DNA from: Rouxiella sp. S1S-2
Lineage (GTDB): Bacteria; Pseudomonadota; Gammaproteobacteria; Enterobacterales; Enterobacteriaceae
DNA length: 64,000 bases
Assembly: GCF_009208105.1 (NCBI RefSeq)
Contig: NZ_WFKL01000001.1
Coordinates: forward strand, 4,650,001-4,714,000
Direction of reading: 5' to 3'
A program made the position numbers and the translations under genes. Shown piece by piece: positions 47,859 to 58,154 of the stretch. Positions within the stretch are counted from its first letter, which is position 1; every line of letters starts with the position of its first letter. The notes beneath the pieces were generated by a model that did no database searches, was not told where the DNA came from, and saw nothing but the letters and a program-made list of their open reading frames with translations.

Positions 47859-47874
47859 TTAAGCAGTTCTTAAG
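47859..47874. promoter_or_regulatory. QseB/PmrA-type box
   Basis: TTAAG-CAGTTC-TTAAG is a direct repeat with an 11-bp period, the arrangement bound by QseB and PmrA regulators. It lies 65 bp upstream of qseB. Two more CTTAA half sites (47833, 47896) are nearby. Confidence 0.6.
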
Positions 47875-47979
47875 ATGTGCGATAACTCGCATCTTCCTTA
47901 AACGGGCTATTTGATTGAATGACCTTACAGTAGAATACCCGTCAGGTTATTTGACAGTTTATAAGGCTGAGAAATTACG

Positions 47980-48774
47980 ATGAAAGCAACAACCATGAGC
48001 CAATTGCGCCAGTGGAAGCAGGAAAAGCACAAATTTGCGACCATTACCGCCTATGACGCCAGTTTTGCCCAACTCTTTGCCGAGCAGGGTATTCCCGTAA
48101 TGCTTATCGGTGATTCGCTGGGTATGGTCGTTCAGGGTCAAGACTCGACGCTGCCGGTCATCCTTGAAGACATTGTTTACCACACTCGCTGCGTTCGCCG
48201 TGGTGCGCCAAAAGCCCTCCTGCTGTCTGACCTGCCGTTTATGAGCTACTCAACGCCGGAACAGACCTTCGACAGCGCCGCACAGTTGATGCGCGCCGGA
48301 GCCAATATGGTCAAACTTGAAGGTGGCAGCTGGCTGTGCGAAACGGTCGCCATGCTGACCGAGCGCGCCGTGCCGGTATGCGGTCATTTGGGCTTAACGC
48401 CTCAGTCGGTTAATATCTTCGGCGGCTATAAAGTTCAGGGTCGCGGTGAAGTCGCTGCAAATAAACTGCTGGAAGATGCGCTGGCGCTAGAAAAAGCCGG
48501 CATGCAGCTTCTGGTGCTCGAGTGTGTACCGGTTGAATTGGCGCGCCGCGTGACCCAAGCGCTGGCGATTCCGGTGATCGGCATTGGTGCCGGTAGCGCA
48601 ACCGACGGCCAAATTCTGGTGATGCACGATGCCTTCGGCATTACCGGTGGGCATATTCCCAAGTTTGCCAAAGACTTCCTGGCTGAAGCCGGGGATATTC
48701 GCGATGCCGTGCGCTTATACGTTGAAGAAGTGGCGCAGGGTATTTATCCCGGCATTGAACACAGCTTTCAGTAA
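47980..48774 (+). CDS. panB: Ketopantoate hydroxymethyltransferase
   Basis: PanB makes ketopantoate from 2-oxoisovalerate and methylene-THF, the first committed step to pantothenate and coenzyme A. The 264 residues match the family length. Motifs include [26 protein letters not shown] with metal-binding Asp, [10 protein letters not shown] and [18 protein letters not shown]. It opens the panB-panC-panD cluster, with panC 30 bp downstream. Confidence 0.97.
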   Translation: MKATTMSQLRQWKQEKHKFATITAYDASFAQLFAEQGIPVMLIGDSLGMVVQGQDSTLPVILEDIVYHTRCVRRGAPKALLLSDLPFMSYSTPEQTFDSAAQLMRAGANMVKLEGGSWLCETVAMLTERAVPVCGHLGLTPQSVNIFGGYKVQGRGEVAANKLLEDALALEKAGMQLLVLECVPVELARRVTQALAIPVIGIGAGSATDGQILVMHDAFGITGGHIPKFAKDFLAEAGDIRDAVRLYVEEVAQGIYPGIEHSFQ

Positions 48775-48804
48775 ACACCTTGCAGTCTAGCGAGAGGCAT
48801 AATT

Positions 48805-49659
48805 GTGTTAATCATTGAAACTATCCCCCTGCTGCGCCGGGAAATTCGTTTTTTCAAGCAGAATAACAAACGCATTGCGCTGGTGCCGACGATGGGAAAT
48901 TTACATCAGGGCCACATGACGCTGGTTGACGAAGCGAAATCACGAGCCGATATTGTGGTCGTCAGCATCTTCGTCAACCCAATGCAGTTTGAACGCGCGG
49001 ACGATTTGGAACGTTATCCACGTACGTTGCAGGAAGACTGTGAAAAGCTTAACAAGCGCGGCGTGGATTTGGTGTTTGCACCGATCCCGGCCGAGATTTA
49101 CCCGAAGGGGCTGGCGGCGCAGACGCAGGTCGATGTTCCCGGTCTGTCGACTATTCTCGAGGGTGCGAGCCGTCCGGGGCATTTTCGCGGCGTATCCACT
49201 ATTGTAAGCAAGCTGTTCAATCTGGTGCAGCCTGACGTCGCCTGTTTTGGTCAGAAAGACTATCAACAGTTGGCGCTTATTCGCGCAATGGTAGAAGATA
49301 TGGGATACGACCTGGAGATTGTCGGCGTGCCCACCGTGCGTGCAAAAGACGGTCTGGCCCTGAGCTCTCGCAACGGTTATTTAACCCAAGATGAGCGCAA
49401 AATTGCGCCACAGCTGGCGAAAATCATGAATCAGCTTGCCACTCGCCTGACTCAGGGGGAGCGCCACGTTGAAGAACTGCTGGCCGATTGTGCACAGCAA
49501 CTGCGCGAAGCCGGTTTCCAGCCGGATGAGCTGTTCATCCGTGATGCTAAAAACCTGCGTGATTTATCGGTCGACAGCACGTCGGCAGTGATTTTGATGG
49601 CTGCATGGTTAGGTAAAGCGCGGTTGATCGATAATCAGGAAGTGGATTTAACGGTTTAA
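48805..49659 (+). CDS. panC: Pantothenate synthetase
   Basis: PanC condenses pantoate and beta-alanine with ATP. The 284 residues start with GTG after AGAGGC and show the cytidylyltransferase-like motifs [14 protein letters not shown] (HIGH-type), [15 protein letters not shown] and [11 protein letters not shown] (KMSKS-like region). It is 30 bp after panB and 38 bp before panD, whereas in K-12 an unrelated gene separates panC from panD. Confidence 0.97.
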   Translation: MLIIETIPLLRREIRFFKQNNKRIALVPTMGNLHQGHMTLVDEAKSRADIVVVSIFVNPMQFERADDLERYPRTLQEDCEKLNKRGVDLVFAPIPAEIYPKGLAAQTQVDVPGLSTILEGASRPGHFRGVSTIVSKLFNLVQPDVACFGQKDYQQLALIRAMVEDMGYDLEIVGVPTVRAKDGLALSSRNGYLTQDERKIAPQLAKIMNQLATRLTQGERHVEELLADCAQQLREAGFQPDELFIRDAKNLRDLSVDSTSAVILMAAWLGKARLIDNQEVDLTV

Positions 49660-49697
49660 TTTATTCAATATTTCCCTGCGGGGAGAGGTTAAAGAAT

Positions 49698-50078
49698 ATG
49701 GTACGCACAATGCTGCAAGGTAAACTCCATCGGGTCCACGTGACTCATGCTGATTTACATTACGAAGGTTCTTGCGCCATCGATCAGGATTTTCTTGATG
49801 CCTCCGGGATCCTGGAATATGAAGCTATCGATATTTACAACGTGACCAACGGCAAGCGTTTTTCAACCTACGCGATTGCTGCAGAACGTGGATCACGCAT
49901 TATCTCGGTAAACGGTGCGGCGGCGCACTGCGCCAGCGTCGACGATTTACTGATCATTTGCTCATACGTGCAAATGTCTGATGCACAAGCGCGTCAGCAC
50001 AAGCCTAACGTGGCCTATTTTGAAGGCAACAATCAGCTAAAGCGCACAGCAAAAGCGGTGCCGGTTCAGGTCGCCTGA
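49698..50078 (+). CDS. panD: Aspartate 1-decarboxylase
   Basis: PanD makes beta-alanine from aspartate for pantothenate. The 126-residue proenzyme self-cleaves between Gly24 and Ser25 (YEGSCAID), converting Ser25 into the pyruvoyl cofactor. Other family residues are in [10 protein letters not shown] and [21 protein letters not shown] precedes the ATG, and a strong bidirectional terminator follows. Confidence 0.97.
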   Translation: MVRTMLQGKLHRVHVTHADLHYEGSCAIDQDFLDASGILEYEAIDIYNVTNGKRFSTYAIAAERGSRIISVNGAAAHCASVDDLLIICSYVQMSDAQARQHKPNVAYFEGNNQLKRTAKAVPVQVA

Positions 50079-50106
50079 CACGGTAATTAAACGTGTAAAA
50101 GCGGCA

Positions 50107-50145
50107 TAAAAAAGGGGGGAGCCTGATAGGCTCCCCCCTTTTTAT
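50107..50145. terminator. Bidirectional terminator between panD and yadH
   Basis: GGGGGGAGCCT (50114-50124) pairs perfectly with AGGCTCCCCCC (50128-50138) around GAT, flanked by A6 and T5. It serves both converging transcripts. Confidence 0.95.
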
Positions 50146-50157
50146 TGGCAATAATGC

Positions 50158-50928
50158 TTAGGTTCTCAGGCCGCGACCGCGTTCGATGAGATACCACGCC
50201 AGCAGATAGAAGGCCACGATAAATGCCACCAGCACGCCCATGGTGAACACCAACGGGACGTCTGAAATACCCAGAAAGCCGTAGCGGAAGCCGCTTATCA
50301 TATAAACAATCGGGTTCAGCTTCGACACCGCCTGCCAGAAAGGCGGCAGCAGAGTCAGCGAATAAAATACCCCACCCAGATAGGTCAGCGGCGTGAGCAC
50401 GAAGGTCGGGATCAGGCTGATATCATCAAAGGTGGTGGCAAACACGGCGTTAAGCAGTCCGCCCAGCGAGAACAAAATTGCCGTCAGCAGCAGTGTCAGG
50501 GCAATCACCCACCATGAATGAATGGTTAAGTGTACGAAAAACATCGAGATAACGGTCACCAAAATACCGACGCAAATACCGCGCGCCACGCCGCCGCCAA
50601 CGTAACCGGCGATCACTACGTGGGTTGGAACCGGCGCCACCAGCAGCTCTTCAATGTTGCGCTGGAACTTGGCGCTAAAAAACGATGAGGCAACGTTGGC
50701 GTATGAGTTGGTGATAACCGACATCATGATAAGGCCCGGCACGATGAACTGCATATAGCTGAACCCGTGCATGTCACCGATGCGTGAACCAATCAAATTA
50801 CCGAAAATCACAAAATAGAGAGACATGGTAATAACCGGAGGAACCAGAGTTTGCACCCAGATGCGTCCAAACCGATTAATCTCTTTCATCCAAATACTTT
50901 TAAGTGCCACCCAATAGAGTTGCGACAT
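50158..50928 (-). CDS. yadH: ABC-2 type transporter permease YadH
   Basis: YadH is the 256-residue inner-membrane subunit of an ABC-2 exporter of unknown substrate, with six predicted helices and the ABC-2 signature region LTYLGGVFYSLTLLPPFWQ. Its ATG overlaps the yadG stop by one base, so the pair is coupled. Drug or polysaccharide export is only a family guess. Confidence 0.93.
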   Translation of the reverse strand: MSQLYWVALKSIWMKEINRFGRIWVQTLVPPVITMSLYFVIFGNLIGSRIGDMHGFSYMQFIVPGLIMMSVITNSYANVASSFFSAKFQRNIEELLVAPVPTHVVIAGYVGGGVARGICVGILVTVISMFFVHLTIHSWWVIALTLLLTAILFSLGGLLNAVFATTFDDISLIPTFVLTPLTYLGGVFYSLTLLPPFWQAVSKLNPIVYMISGFRYGFLGISDVPLVFTMGVLVAFIVAFYLLAWYLIERGRGLRT

Positions 50929-51851
50929 TATTTTTTACCCTCACTGCCATTTACCAGGGTGACAAACAGCTCTTCTAAACGGTTGGCTTTGTTACGCATA
51001 CTCAGCACTTGTACGCCCTGCTTGCTCAATTGGCTGAACAGAGAATTAAGACCCTGCTCGCGCATGACTTCCACTTCAAGGGTTGAAGTGTCGAGCAGGC
51101 TGCTGTGGTAGCCTTCAAGCTGCGGAATTGCACTCTTTGGCGCCAGATCCAGCACGAAGGTTTCTGATTTCAACTTGGAAAGCAGCGACTTCATCGAGGT
51201 GTTTTCCACCAACTGACCGTCCTGAATAATGCCGATATTGCGGCACAGCATTTCCGCTTCTTCCAGATAGTGGGTGGTCAAAATAATCGTGGTGCCCTGC
51301 ACGTTGAGCTCTTTCAAAAAGCCCCACATCGAGCGACGCAGTTCGATATCTACGCCCGCCGTTGGCTCATCCAGAATCAACAACTTTGGCTCATGCATCA
51401 ATGCACGGGCAATCATCAAACGGCGCTTCATGCCGCCCGAAAGCATGCGGGAACGCTCGTTGCGCTTGCCCCACAGGTCAAGCTGAGTCAGGTACTTTTC
51501 GGCGCGCGAGATGGCGTCTGAACGCTTCACGCCGTAGTAACCCGCCTGATTCACCACCACCTGCATCACGGTTTCGAACGGGTTAAAGTTAAATTCTTGA
51601 GGGACCAATCCTAGTTGGCGCTTGGCGTTAACAATATCCTTGTCAATGTCGTAACCAAATACCCGAACCTTACCGGCTGACTTGTTCACCAGCGAACTGA
51701 TAATGCCTATCGTGGTGGATTTTCCGGCTCCGTTAGGCCCCAGCAAGGCATAGAAATCGCCGGCTTCAACGCGCAAATCAATTCCGCGTAAAGCCTGTAC
51801 ACCGCCTGCGTAGGTTTTGGTTAACTTCTCCAGTTCTAAAGCGTATGTCAT
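50928..51851 (-). CDS. yadG: ABC transporter ATPase YadG
   Basis: YadG powers YadH. The ATG at 51851 gives 307 residues starting MTYALELEKLTKTYAGG, as in K-12; the longer frame adds 14 residues without family support. Walker A is GPNGAGKST, the signature is LSGGMKRRLMIARAL, Walker B is LLILDEPTAGVD and the switch His is in LTTHYLEEAEML. It is divergent from can across 136 bp. Confidence 0.94.
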   Translation of the reverse strand: MTYALELEKLTKTYAGGVQALRGIDLRVEAGDFYALLGPNGAGKSTTIGIISSLVNKSAGKVRVFGYDIDKDIVNAKRQLGLVPQEFNFNPFETVMQVVVNQAGYYGVKRSDAISRAEKYLTQLDLWGKRNERSRMLSGGMKRRLMIARALMHEPKLLILDEPTAGVDIELRRSMWGFLKELNVQGTTIILTTHYLEEAEMLCRNIGIIQDGQLVENTSMKSLLSKLKSETFVLDLAPKSAIPQLEGYHSSLLDTSTLEVEVMREQGLNSLFSQLSKQGVQVLSMRNKANRLEELFVTLVNGSEGKK

Positions 51852-51987
51852 AAGTGAAGTCTTACCTTGTTTTTCAATGTATTGTTTTTTCAAGAATGGT
51901 ATAGGTTGAGCAGAACTCTTGTGAAATTCATTGGAGTTGACCTATATTACCCCAACGTAGACGCTTTCTTACAGGCTAATAACTTTC

Positions 51988-52641
51988 ATGAATGATATCG
52001 AAACACTGATCAGCAATAACGCCGCTTGGTCAAAAATTATGGAAGAGGAAGATCCTGGCTTCTTCGAACGCCTCTCTCTTGCTCAAAAACCACGCTTCCT
52101 TTGGATTGGCTGTTCCGACAGTCGCGTTCCCGCAGAACGTCTGACCGGACTCGAGCCTGGCGAACTGTTCGTTCACCGCAACGTGGCTAACCTGGTGATT
52201 CATACCGACCTCAACTGCCTGTCCGTGGTGCAATACGCTATCGACGTGCTTGAAGTCGAACACGTCATTATCTGTGGCCACCACGGCTGCGGCGGCGTGA
52301 AGGCGGCGATTGAAAACCCTGAATTGGGATTAATCGACAACTGGCTGCTGCACATCCGTGATATCTATTTCAAACACGGCAACGCGCTAAGCGAACTTGA
52401 GCCAGACGACCGTTTGAACAAACTTTGTGAACTCAACGTGATGGAACAGGTGTACAACCTAGGTCACTCAACCGTGATGCGCAGCGCGTGGAAACGCGGG
52501 CAAAATATCACTCTGCACGGCTGGGTTTACGGTCTTCAGGACGGACGTTTACGCGACCTCGACGTGACCTCGACCAGTCGTGAGATGCTCGAACAGCGCT
52601 ATCACCGTGGCGTCGCAACGCTGATTGAACAGCCGAAATAA
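51988..52641 (+). CDS. can: Beta-class carbonic anhydrase
   Basis: Can interconverts CO2 and bicarbonate, supplying bicarbonate for carboxylations, and is essential in air in K-12. The 217 residues have the zinc ligands and catalytic dyad of beta carbonic anhydrases: Cys and Asp in [11 protein letters not shown] (about residues 42-46), and His and Cys in [13 protein letters not shown] (about 98-101). It is followed by a perfect 11-bp-arm hairpin and converges with hpt. Confidence 0.96.
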   Translation: MNDIETLISNNAAWSKIMEEEDPGFFERLSLAQKPRFLWIGCSDSRVPAERLTGLEPGELFVHRNVANLVIHTDLNCLSVVQYAIDVLEVEHVIICGHHGCGGVKAAIENPELGLIDNWLLHIRDIYFKHGNALSELEPDDRLNKLCELNVMEQVYNLGHSTVMRSAWKRGQNITLHGWVYGLQDGRLRDLDVTSTSREMLEQRYHRGVATLIEQPK

Positions 52642-52673
52642 GCAGCAACTTTCGGCTTTCACCGCATAACAAT

Positions 52674-52705
52674 AACGCCTCAGATTTTACAACGTCTGAG
52701 GCGTT
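52674..52705. terminator. Hairpin between convergent can and hpt
   Basis: AACGCCTCAGA (52674-52684) is exactly complementary to TCTGAGGCGTT (52695-52705). The T-run is short, but position between convergent genes supports a terminator role. Confidence 0.75.
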
Positions 52706-52779
52706 AAAACGTTCCAGTATGTGCCCTACTCTATCAACGCCCCGTTTAAGGAACGCAGCAGGTGACGCAAGTGATGCGT

Positions 52780-53316
52780 TTATTCTTCCAGCATGGTGAC
52801 TTTGCCGACATACGGCAGATGGCGATAGCGCTGCGCATAGTCGATACCATAACCCACCACAAACTCGTCAGGAATGGTAAAACCGACGTACTCAACGGTA
52901 ACGTCAACCTCACGGCGCTGCGGTTTATCAAGCAGCGTACAGATAGCCAGTGACTTTGGCCCACGCAGCTGGAAAATCTCGCGCACTTTGCTCAGCGTAT
53001 TGCCTGAGTCGATAATATCTTCGACGATCAGCACGTCTTTACCGCGAATATCTTCATCGAGATCTTTGAGAATTTTCACATCCCGCGTCGTGGACATGCC
53101 GTTGCCGTAGCTTGAAGCGGTCATGAAATCAACTTCATGCGGAACGTCAATGGCGCGGCATAGGTCGGCCATAAACATAAAGGATCCGCGCAACAGCCCC
53201 ACCAAAACCATTTCACTGCCGCTGTCGCGATAGTGTTCAGTGATTTCGCGGCCCAACTCGGCAATACGGGTTTTTACTTCCTGCTCGGAAATCATTACGT
53301 CTACAGTGTGTTTCAT
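52780..53316 (-). CDS. hpt: Hypoxanthine phosphoribosyltransferase
   Basis: Hpt salvages hypoxanthine to IMP. The ATG at 53316 gives 178 residues ([14 protein letters not shown]), the K-12 length; the longer frame adds five unsupported residues. The PRPP-binding loop is [14 protein letters not shown], and [15 protein letters not shown] and the C-terminal [18 protein letters not shown] are also conserved. Confidence 0.97.
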   Translation of the reverse strand: MKHTVDVMISEQEVKTRIAELGREITEHYRDSGSEMVLVGLLRGSFMFMADLCRAIDVPHEVDFMTASSYGNGMSTTRDVKILKDLDEDIRGKDVLIVEDIIDSGNTLSKVREIFQLRGPKSLAICTLLDKPQRREVDVTVEYVGFTIPDEFVVGYGIDYAQRYRHLPYVGKVTMLEE

Positions 53317-53461
53317 ATAAAGCCTGACCACCTAAAAAAAGAAATGAGTGCTGCCAGCATAATGATTGATGGCAGTCTTTATCGCGCAGGGAGTATATCA
53401 AAGAACGTTGCGCAACAGGTAGAACCTAGGCCTTAACGCCGCATAACCGACGGGTAGCCAC

Positions 53462-55090
53462 TCATCCCACAGTGAAGGAAAGCATCATGCCGGTGTCCTC
53501 ATGCTCTAACAGATGACAGTGCGCCATGTAGGCATGCTGCTTGTCGGCGAGATGGTCAAACCGCACTAACACTTCGCTACGCCCGCCTTCAACCCGCACG
53601 GTGTCTTTCCAGCCCTGACGATGTTTAGCGACCGGCTGGCCGTTTTCGGTAAGGATTCGGAACTGTGTACCGTGAATGTGGAAAGGATGCAGCATCATGT
53701 CGCCCTCTCCCGAAATAGTCCAACGCTCGTACTGCCCGCGTTTGACATCAAACGCTGGGTGGTTCATGTCATAGGCTTTGCCGTTGATTTTATTACCGTT
53801 CATAAAGTCAAAATGCGCTGCTCCCTGCGGCATAGACATGCCGGGCATGGCCTTCATGTTACCGTGGTCCATCGACGACATATTACCGTGACTGTCGCCT
53901 GACATACCGGGCATTGATGCCATCGCCTCATTACTGCCGTTACCCATGCTCATGCCTGCCATCGCGCCGTGGCCGTAGCGGTTCATCAGCGCCTGCATCC
54001 CCAGCTGGTCGAGCTGCGGGTCCATCATCAGTTGAAGCCAGCGCGTTGGCAATCCTTCAAGCGAAGGGAGCGCGGGTAGCGCAATCAGAGAGTCAGGCAG
54101 TACACCACCGGACTGCGTAGAGGTCGGCTGAATTTTTAACACTTGTACCGGCTGGTCGAAAGGCGCTAGCGTCATGCCCATTTGCTGTACCGGCAGTGTC
54201 ACCAAGTCAAACGCTTTGCCATCGGAGCAATCGACCATCACTTCAAAACGTTCGCCCATCAGCATAGGAAGCTCGCTAACGTTAACAGGCTCAGGGAGGA
54301 AACCCCCGTCGCTGGCAATCACATACAGTGGGCGTTGGTCGCTGGTGGCCAAGCGAAGCGAACGGGCATTGCAGCCGTTGAGCAAGCGCAGCCGCAACCA
54401 GCCGCGAGATACGCCGTGCTGCGGATAAATCACACCGTTGGTTAACATATGCTGGCCAAACCAGCCAACCGCTGCGGTCATCACGTCGAGCTGATAGTCA
54501 ATCTGACCCGCATCGTTGAGGCGCTTGTCCTGCAGAATAAGCGGGATATCGTCCACGCCCCAGCGCGAAGGGATCTGCAGTTTATCGCCCTCCTCATCTT
54601 CTATTAGCACCATTCCTGCCAACCCCATGGCCACCTGATAACCGCTGGTTTGATGGGGATGCGGATGGAACCAGCAGGTTGCCGCCCGCTGATCAATCGT
54701 GAAATGCATCTCGCGGCTGGCACCCGGAGCAATCATTGCTTGCGGACCGCCGTCGGCCTCGCCCGGTATTTCAAGCCCGTGCCAGTGAACGGTGCTGGCA
54801 TCAGGCAAATTATTTTTAACGATAACCCCAACAGCCTTGCCGCGACGCAGGCGCAGCACCGGCCCCAACACATTGCCATTCACGCCCCAGGTGTGAGTAT
54901 TTATGCCCGGTAAAAACGCGCTTTGCCCCTGCTGCAAATTCAGGCGATAGGTTCCTCTGACATCAGGCTGGAGAATTTCAGGCACCGGCAGCGCAGGCCG
55001 ACTCGCCGCAAAGGCTTGCCTGCTCCAGGTCGGAAGGGCCGCAATTGCGCCGTACATGGCAGTCAGTTTAATGAAATCGCGACGATACAT
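53462..55090 (-). CDS. cueO: Multicopper oxidase CueO
   Basis: CueO oxidises toxic Cu(I) in the periplasm. The 542-residue precursor has a twin-arginine leader ([18 protein letters not shown], cut after AFA). All four copper-site motifs are present: [31 protein letters not shown] and [13 protein letters not shown] with the type 1 copper Cys, His and axial Met. A Met/His-rich insert (about 375-430, [20 protein letters not shown]) covers the substrate Cu(I) site. The upstream promoter is a clear CueR type. Confidence 0.97.
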   Translation of the reverse strand: MYRRDFIKLTAMYGAIAALPTWSRQAFAASRPALPVPEILQPDVRGTYRLNLQQGQSAFLPGINTHTWGVNGNVLGPVLRLRRGKAVGVIVKNNLPDASTVHWHGLEIPGEADGGPQAMIAPGASREMHFTIDQRAATCWFHPHPHQTSGYQVAMGLAGMVLIEDEEGDKLQIPSRWGVDDIPLILQDKRLNDAGQIDYQLDVMTAAVGWFGQHMLTNGVIYPQHGVSRGWLRLRLLNGCNARSLRLATSDQRPLYVIASDGGFLPEPVNVSELPMLMGERFEVMVDCSDGKAFDLVTLPVQQMGMTLAPFDQPVQVLKIQPTSTQSGGVLPDSLIALPALPSLEGLPTRWLQLMMDPQLDQLGMQALMNRYGHGAMAGMSMGNGSNEAMASMPGMSGDSHGNMSSMDHGNMKAMPGMSMPQGAAHFDFMNGNKINGKAYDMNHPAFDVKRGQYERWTISGEGDMMLHPFHIHGTQFRILTENGQPVAKHRQGWKDTVRVEGGRSEVLVRFDHLADKQHAYMAHCHLLEHEDTGMMLSFTVG

Positions 55091-55131
55091 ACTCGGTCCT
55101 TATACTAAGTCAGAGGAGAGGGGTTTTGCTT

Positions 55132-55162
55132 AGCCTAAACCTTAACCCAGGGTTAAGGTCAA
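55132..55162 (-). promoter_or_regulatory. CueR-type promoter of cueO with 19-bp spacer
   Basis: On the reverse strand the -35 TTGACC (55157-55162) and -10 TAGGCT (55132-55137) are separated by 19 bp, the overlong spacer of MerR-family promoters. A perfect 21-bp inverted repeat fills it: ACCTTAACCC, a central base, and GGGTTAAGGT (55139-55159). This is the operator layout bound by the copper sensor CueR. Confidence 0.88.
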
Positions 55163-55356
55163 GCCGATATAAGATATGAAAAAAACTGATGTAAAAGAAA
55201 TTTATGTGCGCTGTGGCAAATATGGTAACGTCATTTTGATAAATTACGGGCCTAATCATTACTATGACGAATACTTTTATTGTGGCTATGACACGTTTAC
55301 TCGCCAGACTCCGCTTTCAGGCAAAAATAAATTTACCCGCAAAAACAAGGCAGAGC

Positions 55357-55704
55357 ATGAAAAAAACCACCCTGAGTCTGCTGTTGCTGACGTTACTCGG
55401 ATTCTCCTCTGCCAGTCAGGCACTGAGTGAACCCGAAGCGGAAGATTTAGCGGATTTAACCGCCGTCTTTGTTTATTTGAAAAATAACTGCGGCTACGAG
55501 CAGTTACCGAACACGCAAATCAAACGCGCCATTATCTACTTTGCTCAACAAAATCATTGGGATCTGAGCAATTACGCCACCTATAACATGCAGTCAATGG
55601 GCGAAGACAGCTACCGCGACCTCAGCGGAATAGACGTGGCTAAAGCCGTAAAATGCAAGTCACTGGCGCGCGATTCGCTCGGCCTTTTAGCTTACAGTAA
55701 CTAA
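55357..55704 (+). CDS. yacC: Small exported protein YacC
   Basis: YacC is a 115-residue periplasmic protein of unknown function that sits before speE in K-12 as well. The ATG at 55357 starts a signal peptide (MKKTTLSLLLLTLLGFSSAS, cut near SQA). The mature part LSEPEAEDLADLTAVFVYLK matches K-12 YacC closely and has two cysteines, in NNCGYEQLP and AVKCKSLARDS. A longer frame from 55264 adds 31 residues that would hide the signal peptide. A CTCACCCC/GGGGTGAG hairpin (about 55714-55738) lies between it and speE. Confidence 0.88.
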   Translation: MKKTTLSLLLLTLLGFSSASQALSEPEAEDLADLTAVFVYLKNNCGYEQLPNTQIKRAIIYFAQQNHWDLSNYATYNMQSMGEDSYRDLSGIDVAKAVKCKSLARDSLGLLAYSN

Positions 55705-55893
55705 ATATCCCCTCCTCACCCCGAATTCCCCGGGGTGAGCTAAAATCTCTTTGCCGCGCTATCCAATTGAAATAAAAATCCGGCTAACACCACTTTTAAT
55801 GGTAGAAATTCGGCGGTGCAAGCCTCGCTCGAGTTCGCTATCATAGCGCGCCCATTTTTCATGGCTGTGATTACTCAGGAGCAGTGCGAGATT

Positions 55894-56769
55894 ATGTCTC
55901 AGAAAGTCACCCAAAAAGAAATTTGGCATGAAACGCTGCACGACAGTTTCGGCCAGTATTTCACTGTTGAAAAAGAGTTGTACCGCGACAAAACCGAGCA
56001 TCAGGATTTGGTGATTTTCGAAAATGCCGCGCTGGGTCGTGTCATGGCGCTCGACGGTGTGGTACAAACCACTGAGCGTGACGAGTTTATCTATCACGAA
56101 ATGATGACGCACGTGCCGCTTATGGCGCACGGCAAAGCCAAAAAAGTGCTGATTATTGGCGGCGGTGACGGGGGTATGCTGCGTGAAGTTTGCCGTCATA
56201 CTGCGGTTGAGCGCATCACAATGGTCGAGATTGATGCAGGCGTGGTTGAATTCTGCCGCCAGTATCTGCCAAACCACAATGCGGGTTCCTACGACGACAC
56301 CCGTTTTAATCTGGTAATTGATGACGGTGTAAATTTCGTCAATCAGACCACTGAAACCTACGACGTCATCATCTCCGACTGCACCGACCCTATTGGGCCT
56401 GGTGAAAGCCTGTTTACCTCAGCTTTTTATGAGGGATGTGCCCGCTGCCTGAATCCTGGCGGTATTTTTGTAGCACAGAACGGCGTCTGTTTCCTGCAAC
56501 AGGACGAGGCGGTCAACAGCCATCAGAAACTGCAACACTACTTTAAAGACGTCAGCTTCTATCAGGCAGCTGTGCCGACCTACTACGGCGGTATCATGAC
56601 CTTTGCCTGGGCCACCAACAATCTGGATTATCGCCACATTGATAACACGACGCTGCAGGCACGCTTTAATGCCTCGGGTATTACCACTCGTTACTACAAT
56701 CCGGCAGTCCATCATGGCAGCTTTGCCCTGCCGCAATATTTACTGAATGCCCTGTCAGCCACTCGCTGA
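55894..56769 (+). CDS. speE: Spermidine synthase
   Basis: SpeE transfers aminopropyl from decarboxylated SAM to putrescine. The ATG at 55894 ([15 protein letters not shown], 291 residues) is chosen because it matches the family start; the longer frame adds 26 residues. Visible motifs are the SAM-binding [14 protein letters not shown], the catalytic Asp of [12 protein letters not shown] and the substrate-contact [10 protein letters not shown]. It is followed after 28 bp by speD, the usual polyamine pair. Confidence 0.97.
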   Translation: MSQKVTQKEIWHETLHDSFGQYFTVEKELYRDKTEHQDLVIFENAALGRVMALDGVVQTTERDEFIYHEMMTHVPLMAHGKAKKVLIIGGGDGGMLREVCRHTAVERITMVEIDAGVVEFCRQYLPNHNAGSYDDTRFNLVIDDGVNFVNQTTETYDVIISDCTDPIGPGESLFTSAFYEGCARCLNPGGIFVAQNGVCFLQQDEAVNSHQKLQHYFKDVSFYQAAVPTYYGGIMTFAWATNNLDYRHIDNTTLQARFNASGITTRYYNPAVHHGSFALPQYLLNALSATR

Positions 56770-56797
56770 AACGGCATCCGTAAGGGGGTGAACTAAA

Positions 56798-57592
56798 TTG
56801 CAAAAGCTGAAACTGCATGGTTTCAATAACCTGACCAAAAGCCTGAGTTTTTGTATCTACGATATTTGTTATGCCAAGACCGCAGACGACCGCGACGGCT
56901 ATATCGCCTACATTGACAAAGAGTACAGCGCCAACCGACTGACGGAAATTCTCACCGAAGCCTGTTCGATTATCGGTGCGAATATCCTCAACGTGGCGCG
57001 TCAAGATTATGAACCACAGGGTGCCAGCGTAACGATTCTGGTCAGTGAAGAGCCGATGGATCCTAAGGATGTCGACACGTCAGAGCACCCAGGCCCGTTA
57101 CCCAAGTCTGTGGTGGCGCACCTCGACAAGAGTCACATCTGCGTGCATACCTATCCCGAGAGCCATCCTGAGGGTGGACTTTGCACCTTCCGCGCGGATA
57201 TAGAGGTGTCAACCTGCGGGGTAATTTCGCCGCTAAAAGCGTTGAACTATCTTATTCATCAGTTGGAATCTGACATCGTTACCATTGATTACCGCGTGCG
57301 GGGTTTTACTCGCGACGTGAATGGCGTTAAGCATTACATCGATCATTCAATCAATTCGATTCAAAACTTCATGTCTGAAAATATAAAATCGCTGTATCAC
57401 ATGCTGGACGTGAATGTTTATCAGGAGAATATTTTCCACACCAAGATGATGCTTAAAGACTTCGACCTAAAACATTATCTATTTAATGCCAAGCCTGACG
57501 AACTGAGCGCGGCAGACCACAAAGAAATTACCAGTCTGTTGTATAAAGAGATGCAGGAAATATATTACGGAAGAAACATTCCTCACCTCTAG
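56798..57592 (+). CDS. speD: S-adenosylmethionine decarboxylase proenzyme
   Basis: SpeD makes decarboxylated SAM for SpeE. The 264-residue proenzyme self-cleaves before Ser112 ([20 protein letters not shown]), which becomes the pyruvoyl group. It starts with TTG, preceded by AAGGGGGTG, as the K-12 gene is also recorded to do. The strong ribosome site offsets the weak codon. A hairpin with T6 follows. Confidence 0.96.
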   Translation: MQKLKLHGFNNLTKSLSFCIYDICYAKTADDRDGYIAYIDKEYSANRLTEILTEACSIIGANILNVARQDYEPQGASVTILVSEEPMDPKDVDTSEHPGPLPKSVVAHLDKSHICVHTYPESHPEGGLCTFRADIEVSTCGVISPLKALNYLIHQLESDIVTIDYRVRGFTRDVNGVKHYIDHSINSIQNFMSENIKSLYHMLDVNVYQENIFHTKMMLKDFDLKHYLFNAKPDELSAADHKEITSLLYKEMQEIYYGRNIPHL

Positions 57593-57600
57593 CGTAAAAT

Positions 57601-57634
57601 GGCCGCCCATCTTATTGATGCTGCGGCCTTTTTT
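57601..57634 (+). terminator. Intrinsic terminator of speED
   Basis: GGCCGC pairs with GCGGCC around an inner CATC/GATG stem and is followed by TTTTTT. Confidence 0.92.
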
Positions 57635-57665
57635 GGGGCTTTTCCAGAGAGAATGCGTGGGGGAA

Positions 57666-58031
57666 TTAGCGATAGGTCACGATAAAAGCGCGGTATTTTT
57701 CCAACACCAACAGAAAGTCTTCAACCCCGCAAAACGACAGGCTCTCTTCATCGTAGTAGTTCATGCCGTCTTCCATGCCGTCACTTTCCAAATCCAGCTG
57801 ATTGGCTCTCACCATTACCTCTTCACCATCGAACCACAGCGTATATTCATGGCCCTCGAGCTGCCAGGTGCGTTCGCTGCCTTTTATCTCTTCGGCGGCG
57901 GCCTCAATTTTGTCGAGCAGGCTCAAATCACCTTTAATCTCTTCGTTCAGCCAGTGGCCGATCACTTCATGCCCCATTGAGAAACGGGCCTTTACTTGTC
58001 CGGTGATATCACGCATGAAATCATAGTCCAT
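57666..58031 (-). CDS. yacL: UPF0231 family protein YacL
   Basis: YacL is a conserved 121-residue acidic cytoplasmic protein of unknown function, between speD and acnB as in K-12. The N-terminus [20 protein letters not shown] and the segment [17 protein letters not shown] match the family. It is downstream of acnB on the same strand, but the acnB terminator lies between them. Confidence 0.9.
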   Translation of the reverse strand: MDYDFMRDITGQVKARFSMGHEVIGHWLNEEIKGDLSLLDKIEAAAEEIKGSERTWQLEGHEYTLWFDGEEVMVRANQLDLESDGMEDGMNYYDEESLSFCGVEDFLLVLEKYRAFIVTYR

Positions 58032-58103
58032 CGTCTTATCTCCCGATTGGCGTTAACGACGTGAAGTATAAACAGGCACGGTTAACAGGGCCTGAAATAC
58101 AAA

Positions 58104-58132
58104 AGAAAAAGGAGGCCGAAGCCTCCTTACTG
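58104..58132 (-). terminator. Intrinsic terminator of acnB
   Basis: On the reverse strand AAGGAGGC-TTCG-GCCTCCTT is followed by a T-rich tail, a UUCG-capped terminator. Confidence 0.92.
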
Positions 58133-58154
58133 TTCTGTGGCGCAATATAGCGAT

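Noticed and set aside
55176..55430. 84-codon forward frame upstream of yacC
   Set aside because: It overlaps yacC in another frame, has no good ribosome site, and the yacC frame with signal peptide is clearly the gene.
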